Below, one piece after another: positions 1 to 10,030 of a stretch of 64,000 nt of DNA (within the stretch, counting starts at the first letter, position 1; every line of letters starts with the position of its first letter). Location of the stretch: contig NC_135497.1 of NCBI RefSeq assembly GCF_052857255.1, positions 346,658,799 through 346,722,798 of the forward strand, read 5' to 3'. The position numbers and the translations under genes are program-made. The notes beneath the pieces are model-generated. The model saw nothing but the letters and a program-made list of their open reading frames with translations, was not told where the DNA came from and did not search any database. The DNA comes from Amblyomma americanum (taxonomy: Eukaryota > Arthropoda > Arachnida > Ixodida > Ixodidae).

Positions 1-1130
1 ATTTTATACCAAGGAGAGTTTCAGTGCCCTTTGGAGCAGGCATTGTTACGAATCCATTCATCCATGACTCGTGCATATATCGCAAGGCAGATTTTGCTAA
101 GGGCTGTTTTCTTAGTATGCAAAACGCTGTCCAGCTTTGCCAAGCAATCGGCATCGCATATTCTTTACCTTAGAGAGTGCTCTGCGTGCCAAAGTCGATC
201 GATGCCACACCATAACTGGGCACGCTAAGTTAATTCAAAAGCAACTTTTCGATAGCAATGAATACAGCGAGGGCCTACGCACATGCATTAATCTCCCAAG
301 ATTTATGGAAAATGACAACGCTTGGTTTCTGATTCATTCTTCAGCGCTTTGAGGCTATGCTTTGTTCACGTCCAAGCCTGAATGACGGAGTGAGCTGCCG
401 AACGGCACCTGCTCTGAAAGCTCTAGCTCGCTGCAACCGTGTCGTTTTTGCAGCTGCCTTCTATACAAATGCGAGCTCTCTGTTCTTGCTGTCGGTACAG
501 ACGCAGGAAAAGGCAATGAGGCTAGCTTGTCAGAAGTTCAGATGTTAAAAATAAACACTTTTCTTCTTCACAAAACAATAACGAGGGGTAAAGACCAGAG
601 GGAAGCATAATCAATAGTTTGGCGGCGGTACTGTACTGCAGCCAGCTGTACCTCAATGGGTGGCTTTTTGCTTCTTTTGTTCGTTTGTTCCTCCTGTGCG
701 CCACTTTGGATTACCGTTTCTTTTTCCCTTCTTCAAGCCACACGGGCGAGTCACGACCAGCGCAAGCGGCTAGAAATGAGTTCTTAATGGTACTTAATGC
801 TTAGGAGTTAATCTGTTCGTTAAACCTCTTAATATTTTTTTTTCGACCAAACAACCAAAAATATACAGGTTAACATCGATCCACTACACCTTCAGTCATA
901 ATAAAACTGCACGAAGAAGACAGAAGAACAAGAAGAGGAACAAACAGGAACACACAAAGTGCCTCTTCATGTTGTCCTGTCTTCTTCGCGCAGTTTTAAT
1001 GACTGATCAAAACAACCAACTAGGCCAAATTCATGCCTTTCTACAGGTTCCGCGATTTCTAACGCAAGTTATTCCCCCTAGCTGCTCGTATTTACCTAGT
1101 CATCCGCCAAATACTCCTCGCCCTGAAAAG
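1..1130. other. Unassigned flank outside the visible palindrome pairing
   Basis: I recognise no gene here. The partner of this stretch would lie beyond base 64000, so pairing cannot be tested in this window. The only structure seen is a short inverted repeat at 894-923 and 977-1004, listed separately. Short open frames lack family motifs, signal peptides or splice context. Confidence 0.5.
894..1004. repeat. Short fold-back (inverted) repeat
   Basis: The 30-base arm at 894-923 is nearly the reverse complement of 977-1004, sharing the core AAAACTGC and CGAAGAAGACAG with few mismatches. The loop is about 53 bases. The following words (CCAACTAGGCCAAAT near 1015) resemble the sequence at 60370-60390 (CCAACTAGCCCAAAT), so both may be ends of one dispersed repeat family. 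No transposase is visible. It is probably a MITE or snap-back relic. Confidence 0.55.
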
Positions 1131-1877
1131 AAGCATCATATACATCTGAATGAGTGAATATTCGACGAAGCCACTGGATTCAAGTCGCTGCTCGTGTGTT
1201 GTGAACATCCTTTTGCATGTATCTGCTTCTGTCAGTCTTCTCGCAACTTTTCTTAAGTAATTCACTTCCCTCAATTCACCCCCAGCTTGTCATGCTCCAT
1301 TCTTCTCCCTGTCTATTCTGACTTAAAGCTCCCCTTGTCCACTAAAAATGGCCAAAGATCGTCTGTGGAGTAGTGACCCTTATTTGCGTTGCACAAACAT
1401 TATTCCTTTCTTTCCCTCCAATGTTCCACGAAACTTGTTGACAACGCTGCAAGCCATCCATCCTATGCCCACCAGGGTTCCAAAAATACTTAACTAGTTC
1501 AGGGTTTTAAAATTTTGATCTTGGAGTCACTGACGAAAGTTATCGTTAGCCTGAAATGTACGTACTTTTGTCGATGAAAATGGCCTTTCAAATTAAGCCT
1601 TTTTTCACTATGTCGAATGTGATAAAGTGATGTAAAATAGTACTTTGAGCAGCTCCAATGTAAAAGTCTGAAAGCAACAAAAACATCACATAAAGCTGCA
1701 ATAGAGGCATTATTTCTGAAAAAGTCATGAATTTCACATTGCCCTGCGCCAAAATTTTTTAGCCTTCTCCGCGCTTGAGGGAGATTGTGCGCACTGCTTC
1801 TCCTGTCGAATAGGTGTGATTTTGCACGGCAAATATTCCAGGGGCCAGAAGCCAGAGGCTGACGTCACTAATTATCG

Positions 1878-1956
<79 letters not shown>
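1878..1956. repeat. (AT)n microsatellite at Gypsy A 3' end
   Basis: Pure alternating AT of about 79 bases ends exactly where the 3' LTR of Gypsy A begins (minus strand). The left/right arm homology also ends here, so the tract marks a rearrangement breakpoint. Reading-frame calls across it are runs of Tyr-Ile and are not genes. Confidence 0.95.
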
Positions 1957-1959
<3 letters not shown>

Positions 1960-2089
1960 AACAGTTGTTACACTCAAAAGGAACTGCAGCGGCTGAACGA
2001 GGGCACCAGAGAAACGGACCTACACTTCAGCGTCGTCTACTTCTAGAGGCTGCGAACTCTTTCTTCTTCTACTTCCAACCCTCGTGTCA
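1957..2089 (-). repeat. Gypsy A 3' LTR (133 bp) and polypurine tract
   Basis: On the minus strand the LTR starts TGACACGAGG, directly after a polypurine run GAAGAGGGGGCAG (complement of about 2090-2102), and ends AACTGTTACA at 1957 against the AT tract. Start TG and end CA are as expected. Its internal word GGAAGTAGAAGA is shared with the Gypsy C LTR, so A and C are related lineages. The 5' partner LTR is not present. Bases 2107-2217 between pol and the polypurine tract are noncoding. Confidence 0.85.
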
Positions 2090-2217
2090 CTGCCCCCTCT
2101 TCAGGAGCATCGCCCCGATGCGGTGTTACCGTCAGACCGAATAGCGGGGAGAAAAAGTGTTCAAGAGGTACACCACGAGTGTGACATCACGGAATATGAC
2201 TACATGCAGCCGGAAAG

Positions 2218-5200
2218 TCACTCGGGGGGTCGCTCGTAGTACGGCTTCATTCGCACCACATGCACAGCATCGCTGCTCTTGCCGTTGTGCGATGAACGAG
2301 CTGGCGAGGCTGGTGCAACTTCGTACGTTACGTCGCTGAGGCGGCGGACAACAAGGTAAGGGCCGAAGTAGCGGCGCAGTAACTTTTCGGACAGCCCGCG
2401 ATGAAGAACGGGCGTCCAAACCCACACATAGTCGCCTGGGTGTTAGGTAATGTAGCGGCGTCCAAGGTTGTAGCGGTCAGCATCGATCTGCTGCTGACGG
2501 TGAATGCGGTGTCTGGCCAGTTGCCGTGCTTCTTCCGCGCGCTGAACATAGGTGGCGACGTCGATAACAAGTTCACTCTCACTGTCAGGGGGGTCCACGG
2601 GTAGCATAGCACAGAGCGGGGTGGTAACCTGTCGACCGAAGACTAATTCGAACGGAGTGAACTGCGTCGTCTCTTGCTGCGCGGTATTATACGCGAATGT
2701 TGCGTATGGGAGAATTCCGTCCCATGTCTTGTGCTCGATATCAATATACATGGAAAGCATGTCGGTCAAGGTCCTGTTGAGGCGTTCTACCAAGCCATTT
2801 GTCTGCGGGTGGTAGGCTGTTGTACGTCTATGGCTGGTGTGCGTAAGCTTGAGTACAGCCTGAGTGAAGCGGGCCGTAAATGCAGCTCCACGGTGAGTAA
2901 TGATAGCTGCAGGAGCGCCATGACGCAGGACGATGTTGTGGACGAAGAAGTCGGCGACTTCAGCAGCAGTACCGTTTGCAAGTGACGTGGTCTCAGCGTA
3001 TCGGGTCAAATAATCTGTCGCGACCGCAATCCACCGGTTTCCTCTGGTCGACTTCGGAAAAGGGCCGAGGAGGTCTATGCCAATTTGCTGAAAAGGGGTC
3101 TTTGGTGGTGCTAAGGGCTGCAAAAAGCCGGCTGGCTTCAGAGGAGGAGATTTGCGCCGTTGGCAATCCCGGCATGTTGTTACGTATCTACGCACGGATG
3201 GGAGTAAATTGGGCCAGTAATACTTAAGCCGAATCTTTGCCAGTGTGCGACTAACCCCCAAGTGGCCGGCGGATGGTTCATCATGACAAGCGCTTAAGAT
3301 TTCAGAGCGTAACTGGGATGGCACAACAAGCAGAAACGTCTCTTTGTTGCTGTCAAAGTTGCGCTTGTAGAGGACTCCACGCCGCAGAATGAAGGTCTGT
3401 AGTCCACGGCGAAACACACGAGGGACATGAGAATTCAAACCCTCCAGATACTTAACGAGTGGCGCCAACTCAGAATCTGCTCGTTGAAGCTGCGCCATAC
3501 GGGAGATGCTAATGGCACAAAGAACAGGGCAATCTTCGGGGATGTCTTGCGTAGACGGTTCCACGGGCGCTCGTGATAAACAGTCCGCGTCCTGGTGCTG
3601 CCGACCCGATTTATAGACGACCGTAACGTCGTACTCCTGTAAACGGAGGCTCCATCTGGCCAACCGACCAGAAGGGTCTTGAATGCCGGCCAGCCAGCAT
3701 AGCGAGTGATGATCGCTGCCAACACGAAACGGTCGGCCGTAGATGTAAGGTCGAAACTTACTCAGAGCCCAGATGACGGCAAGGCACTCTTTTTCGGTCG
3801 CCGAATAGTTCCGCTCCGATCGAGAAAGTGTGCGGCTCGCGTAGGCGATTACTCGCTCTGCGCCGTCCTGCCACTGTACGAGGATCGCTCCGAGGCCGAC
3901 ATTGCTGGCGTCAGTGTGGACATCAGTCTCTGCATTCTCGTCAAAATGAGCTAGTATTGGTGGACTTTGAAGGCGGCAGCGGAGTTCCTCGAAGGCTGCG
4001 TCTTGGGCACTTCCCCATACGAAGGGTGTGTCATCTCGAGTCAAGGCAGTCAATGGCTCAGCTAGGCGAGAAAAATCTTTAACAAAGCGGCGGTAATACG
4101 AGCAGAGGCCCAAAAAACGTCGGAGGGCCTTCTTGTCGGTTGGGCGTGGAAAACTGGAGACGGCGGAAGTCTTGTCGGGGTCTGAAAGAACACCTTGTGC
4201 GCTGACAACATGTCCTAAGAAACAGAGCTCCTCGAAGGCGAAATGGCATTTCTCTGGCTTGATCGTTAGTTGTGCAGACTGAAGAGCTTGAAGGACAATG
4301 CGCAATCGCTGCAAGTGTTGTTCGAAGCTAGACGAAAAGATGACCACGTCGTCCAGGTACACAAGGCACGTCTGCCACTTCAAACCAGCTAAAACAGTGT
4401 CCATAATGCGTTGAAATGTGGCCGGAGCGGAGCAAAGTCCAAACGGGAGCACCTTAAATTCGTACAGACCGTCGGGTGTCACGAAAGCCGTTTTTTCGCG
4501 GTCTCGCTCGTCCACCTCGATCTGCCAATATCCGCTTTTCAGATCTAAGGAAGAGAAGAACCTGGCGTCCCGGAGTCGGTCAAGGGAATCATCGATCCTC
4601 GGGAGTGGGTATACGTCCTTTTTGGTAACATTACTCAGTTTCCTGTAATCAACACAGAATCGCAACGTGTTGTCTTTCTTTTTCACCAGGACCACCGGCG
4701 ACGCCCACGGACTTGTTGACGGCTGTATAACGTCGTCTGCAAGCATTTCATCGACTTGCGTCCTAATAGCTTCACGCTCTTTAGGCGAAACGCGGTATGG
4801 ACGCTGACAAACTGGTGGCGTGGCCGAATCGGTGACAATGCGATGCTTGGCTACCGGTGTACGTCCGACTTTGGAGCTCGCCGCGAAGCAATCTTTAAAA
4901 TCAAGTAGCAGCGACGACAGAAGGTTCTTCTGATGAGGTGACAACTCCGGGTTGATTTTAATCTTCTGAAGGGCGTTACTTGGTGCGGCATCGTCGTGAA
5001 GATTCACCTGTACGGGGCACAGATTCGGCAACCTATCCACGTCGTCGAGGAAGGCGACGGCCGTTCCCTTGGCGAGGTGCTGAATTTCGTTCGTGAAATT
5101 CGTCAGAAAAACTGTCGCACAGCCGTCATTCAGTTCAACAAGACCGCGCGCGATAGCCACACACTTCTCGAGCAACAGCGAAGGGTGACTGTCCTAAATA

Positions 5201-5658
5201 CCTTCGTAGTCGTGAAACGAGTCGTTCCTCACTAACACCAGCACACTGGACCGTGGTGGCAGCATTACGTCGTCTTCGACTATACGCAGAGCGTTGACTC
5301 CTGGGCCTTCTGTGTTACTGCGCGCCACGGCTTGCTTCGTCGAAAATGTGACTCGCGCCTCGTGTAGATCGATCACAGCACCGTTTGCCTGTAGAAAGTC
5401 GAGGCCCAGGATCAAATCTCTCGAACACTCGCTCAACACGACGAATTCACCCACGTAGACGAAACCGCGGATGCCGACTCGGGCTGTGCACCTTCCGGCC
5501 GGGCTAATGAGGTGACCTCCAGCCGTGCGAATGCTAGGGCCCAACCATGGTGTCAAAACTTTGCTCAATTCCTGGGCGAGGGTGTGGCTCATCACGGAAT
5601 AGTCAGCCCCAGTATCAAGTAAAGCGATGGTGTCAGCTCCGTCAATCGTCACACGCAA
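2218..5658 (-). pseudogene. pol: Gypsy A pol: protease, RT, RNase H, integrase
   Basis: Retrotransposon polyprotein responsible for processing, cDNA synthesis and integration. The aspartic protease motif LLDTGADYS lies near 5620 and the RT active site YLDDVV near 4345. The RNase H start HTDAS lies near 3930, then the integrase zinc-binding region and core follow. The frame is almost open from 5658 to 2443, with one in-frame amber stop at 5194-5196. A frameshift near 2440 moves the C-terminal tail (VWTPVLHRGLSEKLLRRYFG) to another frame ending at 2218. In the integrase core the usual D-R-G motif reads T-H-R-G, so a catalytic Asp is lost. Gag lies in a different frame upstream, as is common for frameshifted gag-pol. 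Confidence 0.9.
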
Positions 5659-5786
5659 GTCAGAAGTAGCGCGTCGGATGCTGTCGCTACCCTGCCCCGG
5701 TGAGGAATCAGCGTATCGGTATATCCACGGCGGAGGATCTTCAGTTTTCCCGACAACAGCGGCCTTGCCTCCGGAGACCGCTGGAA

Positions 5787-6172
5787 TTAGTTTTCCCGGC
5801 GTGGACTGGGAGAACGCCGCTCAGGGTAGCCGGCGTCTCGGCGAGGGCTTGGGGAACGGTAACGCAGCGGAGATGACGACCTAGGATCGTAGCGACCGTA
5901 TGTCCCAGGCCACTGACGGGCCGACAGATGAGCTTCAATTTCGAATGGTCGTTCGCCATTCCGGGGGCAAGGGTCGTCGGGCGCGAAACCACGCGGACGC
6001 ACTCGGCGGTACGGGCAGGCCCTGTAAAGATGTCCCGCCTCACCACAGTGGTAGCAAAGGGGCCGCCGGTGCGGTGCACGCCACACTTCACACTTCCGTG
6101 GCCGCTGATAAGCTGGTCGAGCAGGCACACGGGAAAGACCAGACTGCTGCGCTGCGTGAGTCGCGTTTGACA
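5787..6172 (-). pseudogene. gag: Gypsy A gag remnant with CCHC zinc knuckle
   Basis: Only the C-terminal nucleocapsid part of the capsid protein remains. A CX2CX4HX4C knuckle (CYHCGEAGHLYRAC) is followed by a basic Ser/Arg/Pro-rich tail typical of Gypsy nucleocapsid. No ATG start is present: the frame simply begins at the recombination join near 6172. The matrix/capsid part and the leader are missing. The stop at 5787 precedes the protease, which is in another frame. Confidence 0.85.
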
Positions 6173-6175
6173 AAC

Positions 6176-6376
6176 ATATTTAGGAAGCCAACAGTCGCGC
6201 ACCGGACGCGATATTCGGAGGTCGTGGGTTCGGATCCCACCGGCGGCATGGTTGCTTTTCTGCTGCTTTATAAGTAAATTTTCTTTTAAAAAAACTAATT
6301 GATTGGCACTTGATATTAAAAAAAAAATAAAAAGAAACATACCCCTATGCACCTTTATTTCGGTGACTGTTGGCTT
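6176..6376 (+). repeat. tRNA-like fold-back unit, left-arm copy
   Basis: A 14-base terminal inverted repeat, GGAAGCCAACAGTC at about 6182 and its reverse complement at about 6362-6376, encloses the 3' half of a tRNA-like sequence. That half includes the anticodon-stem region CCGGACGCGATATTCGG and the T-arm GTGGGTTCGGATCCCAC with a B-box. The 5' half with the A-box is missing. An A-rich stretch follows. The right-arm partner is 40280-40440, in inverted orientation. Full versions of the tRNA-like part occur in the array at 40693-41829. Confidence 0.75.

Positions 6377-6408
<32 letters not shown>
6377..6408. repeat. (AT)n microsatellite between tRNA-like unit and arm
   Basis: Short alternating AT tract of about 30 bases, homologous in position to the much longer (CT)n(AT)n tract at 40174-40279 in the right arm. 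Its length therefore differs strongly between arms. Confidence 0.9.
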
Positions 6409-6412
<4 letters not shown>

Positions 6413-6633
6413 CATGCTGAAATATGAAACGTAGGCACGTCTCATGCTGCAATGGGCACTGCAACAAAGGGTATCCTATATTTGGTGCGAAGTAAATCTT
6501 GTTTGCAATAATTAAGCGCAATGCGGTTCTTTTGTTAACAGTAGTATTTAAGTTTTCAGGGGAGTTTGCTCTCTAAGCCCCGTGATAACATTTTGCTTTG
6601 CTTTACTCTTATTCGCCCACTCTCTTCTTATAG
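6409..6633 (+). other. Intron sequence upstream of orphan exon 3
   Basis: Homologous to the end of intron 2 of the right-arm peptide gene. It ends in a polypyrimidine tract and acceptor, CTCTCTTCTTATAG, immediately before 6634. No coding sequence or alternative signal-peptide exon was seen here. Confidence 0.6.
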
Positions 6634-6746
6634 ATTACATGCCGAGAGCTTGTCCGAGGAACGACTACAAGTGTCAGCAGCGCTGCCTTAACGATGGCCA
6701 CAACTGGGCTTTCTGTGCGGGCCACCAGTGCATATGCAAAGACTGA
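6634..6746 (+). pseudogene. Orphan exon 3 of defensin-like cysteine-rich peptide gene (left copy)
   Basis: This exon begins after a good splice acceptor and reads in phase 1 to a TGA at 6744-6746, encoding 36 complete residues. The six cysteines have spacing C-x6-C-x3-C-x9-C-x4-C-x-C, the CS-alpha-beta defensin pattern. A poly(A) signal AATAAA follows at 6789-6794. Compared with the right-arm exon (39838-39950) it has 4 base differences in 113, giving Trp for Arg in the C3-C4 loop and a C-terminal Asp for Gly; all cysteines are kept. The signal-peptide exons 1 and 2 seen in the right arm are absent here, because that region was replaced by Gypsy A. I therefore call it a decapitated copy, unless it has captured a new 5' exon. 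Confidence 0.7.
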
Positions 6747-6788
6747 CAATAGCGACCGGCCTGGTCGCTCGACATTCGAAGGTTGTGA

Positions 6789-6794
6789 AATAAA
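6789..6794 (+). promoter_or_regulatory. Poly(A) signal of left-arm exon 3
   Basis: AATAAA lies 43 bases past the stop codon. It is conserved at the equivalent place in the right arm (39790-39795). Confidence 0.6.
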
Positions 6795-7750
6795 ATACTT
6801 GGAATAATAGCACGTAAGCACACACCAATAATCCCCATCTGAAGACTCTGAAAAGCGCTGAGGCCTAGCTTAACGTCGGAACGACTGTCTACATCGTTCC
6901 GTGGCGGGTCCAATTACCTGGTTTGCTGTAAGCCTTGATGCTTCGAAAATTCTACGTCAAGTATATTTCCAAGCGGTGATATTGTCATCTAGCTCTCAGA
7001 TATACAGTACTGTCCACTCTTAAAGGGAACAGGCGATCTCGTGGCTGCCTCTATTCGCGAAGAGCTGCCGCGAGACCCAGCTAGAATCGGGAGCACAAGA
7101 CGCATGCGCAGTAAGGGCGGTCGGCTACGCTTTCCGTGCATGCACCTAGTGACGCGTTTCGCGAAGAGCTGCGGCCACGCGATCGCATGTTTTCTTTAAC
7201 AGCAAACCGTACTGTGCGCAGCGGTCTGCTTGTTCTAATTTTATAAACGCCTTCTGCATCACGTAGCCAGAAAATGTTTTGATAGGGGGATATTATATAG
7301 GAGTGTACTTTGCTATAGACCTTTTCAAAAAGAGGTCGATGGGCCGTAGTGCAGGAAAGAGTTGATGATGAAGCGCCCTCGTGTTCTCCCCACAGCCCAG
7401 AAAACTGGTTTCCCCGAGAACGCTGCGCATCTAGATCTGGAGCGACTCGCGCGACTCTAGCGGCAGCGCAGGGCCTGAAGTGGGAAAACGACAGCTACTC
7501 CGCCCGCGGCGGTTTTGTCGATCAGCATCTTACAGTTTGTCGCAGCGATTCTTTGAGACAGCTATGGAACCTAAAAAGAGAAACTCCAAGTTCTGTGTAT
7601 GGTGGCTGCAACAGCTCTGGTTGGAATTTCCCGGGGACCATGTATTGCTGCCTTCCGACGTTACACTTGAAGCAGGGACTTTGAATGCTTTGCATGGATT
7701 CTAATGGCTCGTTGTGAGGAGTATGCTGTTATTATAATCTTTCTGCTTAT
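6795..7750. other. Arm sequence with no recognised gene
   Basis: Conserved with 38838-39785 in inverted orientation. A 111-residue frame at 7349-7684 and a 74-residue frame at 7480-7704 are both preserved in the other arm. However, they overlap in two frames and match no family I know. The word GATGATGAAGCGCCCTC and CTAGCGGCAGCGC suggest dispersed-repeat content. I see nothing I can call a gene. Confidence 0.45.
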
Positions 7751-7932
7751 TGTGAGCCTTCCAGGGATCTTCTTCTTTCTCTTGTACATACCATCATCAT
7801 CATCCCGCGGCTGCGCTTGTGGCACGCGCCTCGGGTCCGCCATTAGTAAACCGCCAGGCACAGCCATCTTGCCGTCTCGGCCTATCCTTCTTTCACAAAC
7901 GTCTTGCCGTCGCGGCCTGGCCTTCCTTCACA
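7751..7932 (+). repeat. Gypsy B 5' LTR (182 bp)
   Basis: Begins TGTGAGCCTTCC and ends CCTTCCTTCACA. The 3' LTR at 12867-13048 has the same length and ends. It is followed after two bases by the primer-binding site. Confidence 0.95.
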
Positions 7933-7934
7933 AG

Positions 7935-7952
7935 TGGTGGAGGTGAAACTCG
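7935..7952 (+). promoter_or_regulatory. Gypsy B primer-binding site
   Basis: TGGTGGAGGTGAAACTCG begins two bases after the LTR, where the tRNA primer-binding site is expected. The first 11 bases are shared with Gypsy C and Gypsy D, so the three use the same or a closely related primer. I could not assign the tRNA. Confidence 0.7.
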
Positions 7953-8028
7953 ATCCCCTTGCTGCCTTACACCCTGCCTCTCGCTGGAGCTGCGTTCTGG
8001 TAGCCGTTTCTCACCTCCCACCATTGCC

Positions 8029-9182
8029 ATGCCACCCGAAGACAACCAGGACCCTGCCGGCCCCTCTCCTTCGGCCTCACACCGCCCCCACCGACCGCGC
8101 CCTTCCGACAACGCGACCCGCCGATGTTCGCTTGTCGTCGCGACGAAGACGTGGACGAGTGGCACGACACATACGAACGCTGTAGTGCCTACAACCGGTG
8201 GGACGACGCTTTAAAATTCCTGAACGTTTCTTTCTTCCTCATTGAGGTCGCCAGAAACTGGTTCATAAATCGCGAACCGCATACCACTAACTGGTCCACC
8301 TGCAAACAGCAGTTCCGTCAGTACTTTGCCGACCCAGATGCTCGGACTGCAGTCGCCAAGACAAAGCTCGCTTCCCGCTTCCAAGGTCCCAATGAATCCC
8401 ATGCATCTTACATCGAGGACGTACTTGCGCTCTGCCGTCGTTTTAGTCCCACCATGCCCGAAACTGACCGCGTCCACCACGTACTCAAAGGAATCAATTC
8501 TTTGGTTTTTACCACTCTACTTGCCCAAAATCCCTCCAGTGTGGATTCAATCATTACTACCTGCCAACGCCTCGACCAGCTGCAGTCCTCCCGCTTGCAG
8601 CCCAGCCTCTCACAGCCCGGCCTCGCTACGGCCTTGCCCTCTGCTGATCTCGATCTGCGCACACTGATTCGAGCGATCATCCGTGAAGAGCTCCAAGTCC
8701 TTAGCCCTTTCTGCCGCCACGGGTGCGATCATTCTCCCGCAACTTGTCATGACGCTGGTCTCCGTCACATCATCAAAGAAGAGTTGGCAACAATCACCCA
8801 CCCTAACGCATCCGACCCTCTTGCTCCCCGCCCTGCGCCGACTTACGCTCAAGTCGCTGCCTCGTCCCCTCCCTTTGTCCACCCTCCTCGGCCGGCACCG
8901 ACATCCAACCACATCAGCGCAATGGCGACGGCTCAATCTGCGCCATCCTATAACGCACCTTGGCGCCCCTCCCGGCCAGTGTGCTACTACTGTGGATTTC
9001 GAGGACATATCTTCCGCTTTTGTCGTCGACGCCTTCAGGACGAGCGCCGTGGTTACGCCGCCTTAGAGAGTGAGCTACCCTCTTCTTCCTATTATCAACA
9101 CCGGCCTTCTTCCAGCCCACCTCGCCGCTTCTCTCCGCCGCCGGTACCCTCGTCTGCACCTAGTCGGGCCCATGTTTCCTGA
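8029..9182 (+). pseudogene. gag: Gypsy B gag
   Basis: Capsid/nucleocapsid polyprotein that forms the virus-like particle. The likely ATG is 8029 (MPPEDNQDPAG), but that frame is lost by a frameshift near 8110-8125. The main frame then runs from about 8124 to 9182. It contains the Gypsy capsid region (NRWDDALKFLNVSFFLIEVA, near 8193) and a CX2CX4HX4C zinc knuckle (CYYCGFRGHIFRFC) at 8982-9023, followed by a Ser/Pro/Arg-rich tail. The stop at 9182 leaves about 150 bases before the protease frame. Confidence 0.85.
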
Positions 9183-9337
9183 CGCCGGTCCCCGTCTTCA
9201 TATCGCCGCTCAGCCTCCCCCCTCCGACCAGCAAGCACTCTGCCTCTCCGTCAATCGGAAAACTAGGAGTTGCAGTTTCCGGAGGTGAAACTGCACTTTG
9301 CGAAATCCCCAAAAGTCCTCCAGATCGCCGGTTCAAT

Positions 9338-10030
9338 ATGATTTCTGTTTTAGCGGAAGGATTACCGGTTGAAGCTTTGATTGACACAGGGGCTGCAATT
9401 TCTGTTATTCACGCTGATTTGTGCGGCCGTTTGCGGAAAGTGACGACACCATATGATGGCCCTGAACTTCGTGGAGCAAATGATGTCACACTGCGTCCTT
9501 CCGCGAAGTGCACTGTGCGCGTTGTTATCGACGGTGTCCGCCACCATGTGCAGTTTGCTGTGCTCTCACCTTGTGCGCATCTGATGATTTTAGGATGGGT
9601 TTTCTTGTCTACAGCTTCGGCGCTAATTTCTTGTGGCGACCGTGTCATCCATATGACAGACAGTGATTTTTCGTGTGATTCTTCCGACCGACATCATTCC
9701 CATCATTCCCTCACTGCAGCAGCTGATACAGTTTTGCCTCCTCAGTGCGAAAAACTCCTTACCGTTGTTTCCGACCGCATCACTGATGGGGACGTCCTCA
9801 TTGCACTATCTCATCGCCACTTTGCGCGTGGAATCGCCTTCCCATCCAGTCTTGTCCGGTTCTGCAACGGCTCAGCGATCATAACAGCCATGAACACTTC
9901 ACGAGAATCCCTCGTGTTGCCTAAAGGAACTTCCCTTCCTTGTGTAGTGTATGCTCAACCTATGTCCCTGATGGTGCTCACCGCCCCTCTGCATCAGCAG
10001 CCTGCTTCATCAGACGTTCCCCCCCCCCTG
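9338..10030 (+). pseudogene. Gypsy B protease region
   Basis: Retroviral-type aspartic protease. The active-site motif LIDTGAAIS lies near 9377-9403. The second conserved stretch near 9583 reads MILGWVFL where family members usually have an Asp after the Trp, so this copy may be weakened. The pol frame is lost at a run of ten C (10019-10028), after which the RT continues in the frame that starts at 9940. This looks like homopolymer slippage, either mutational or from sequencing. Confidence 0.8.

Larger units (their letters stand above)
1957..6172 (-). mobile_element. Gypsy A: 5'-truncated Ty3/Gypsy LTR retrotransposon
   Basis: Minus-strand element with domain order gag zinc knuckle, protease, reverse transcriptase, RNase H, integrase, polypurine tract and 3' LTR. 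The 3' end abuts an (AT)n tract. At the other end gag stops abruptly at about 6172, where it joins sequence homologous to the tRNA-like unit at 40280-40440. The 5' LTR, primer-binding site and most of gag are therefore missing. The join shares the word TTTGTCAAACG with the right arm, suggesting microhomology-mediated deletion. It has no counterpart in the right arm. Confidence 0.9.

Noticed and set aside
7349..7704. Two overlapping frames (111 and 74 residues) conserved between arms
   Set aside because: Both frames are equally conserved, which is expected from recent duplication, and neither resembles a known domain. There is no start, signal or splice evidence.
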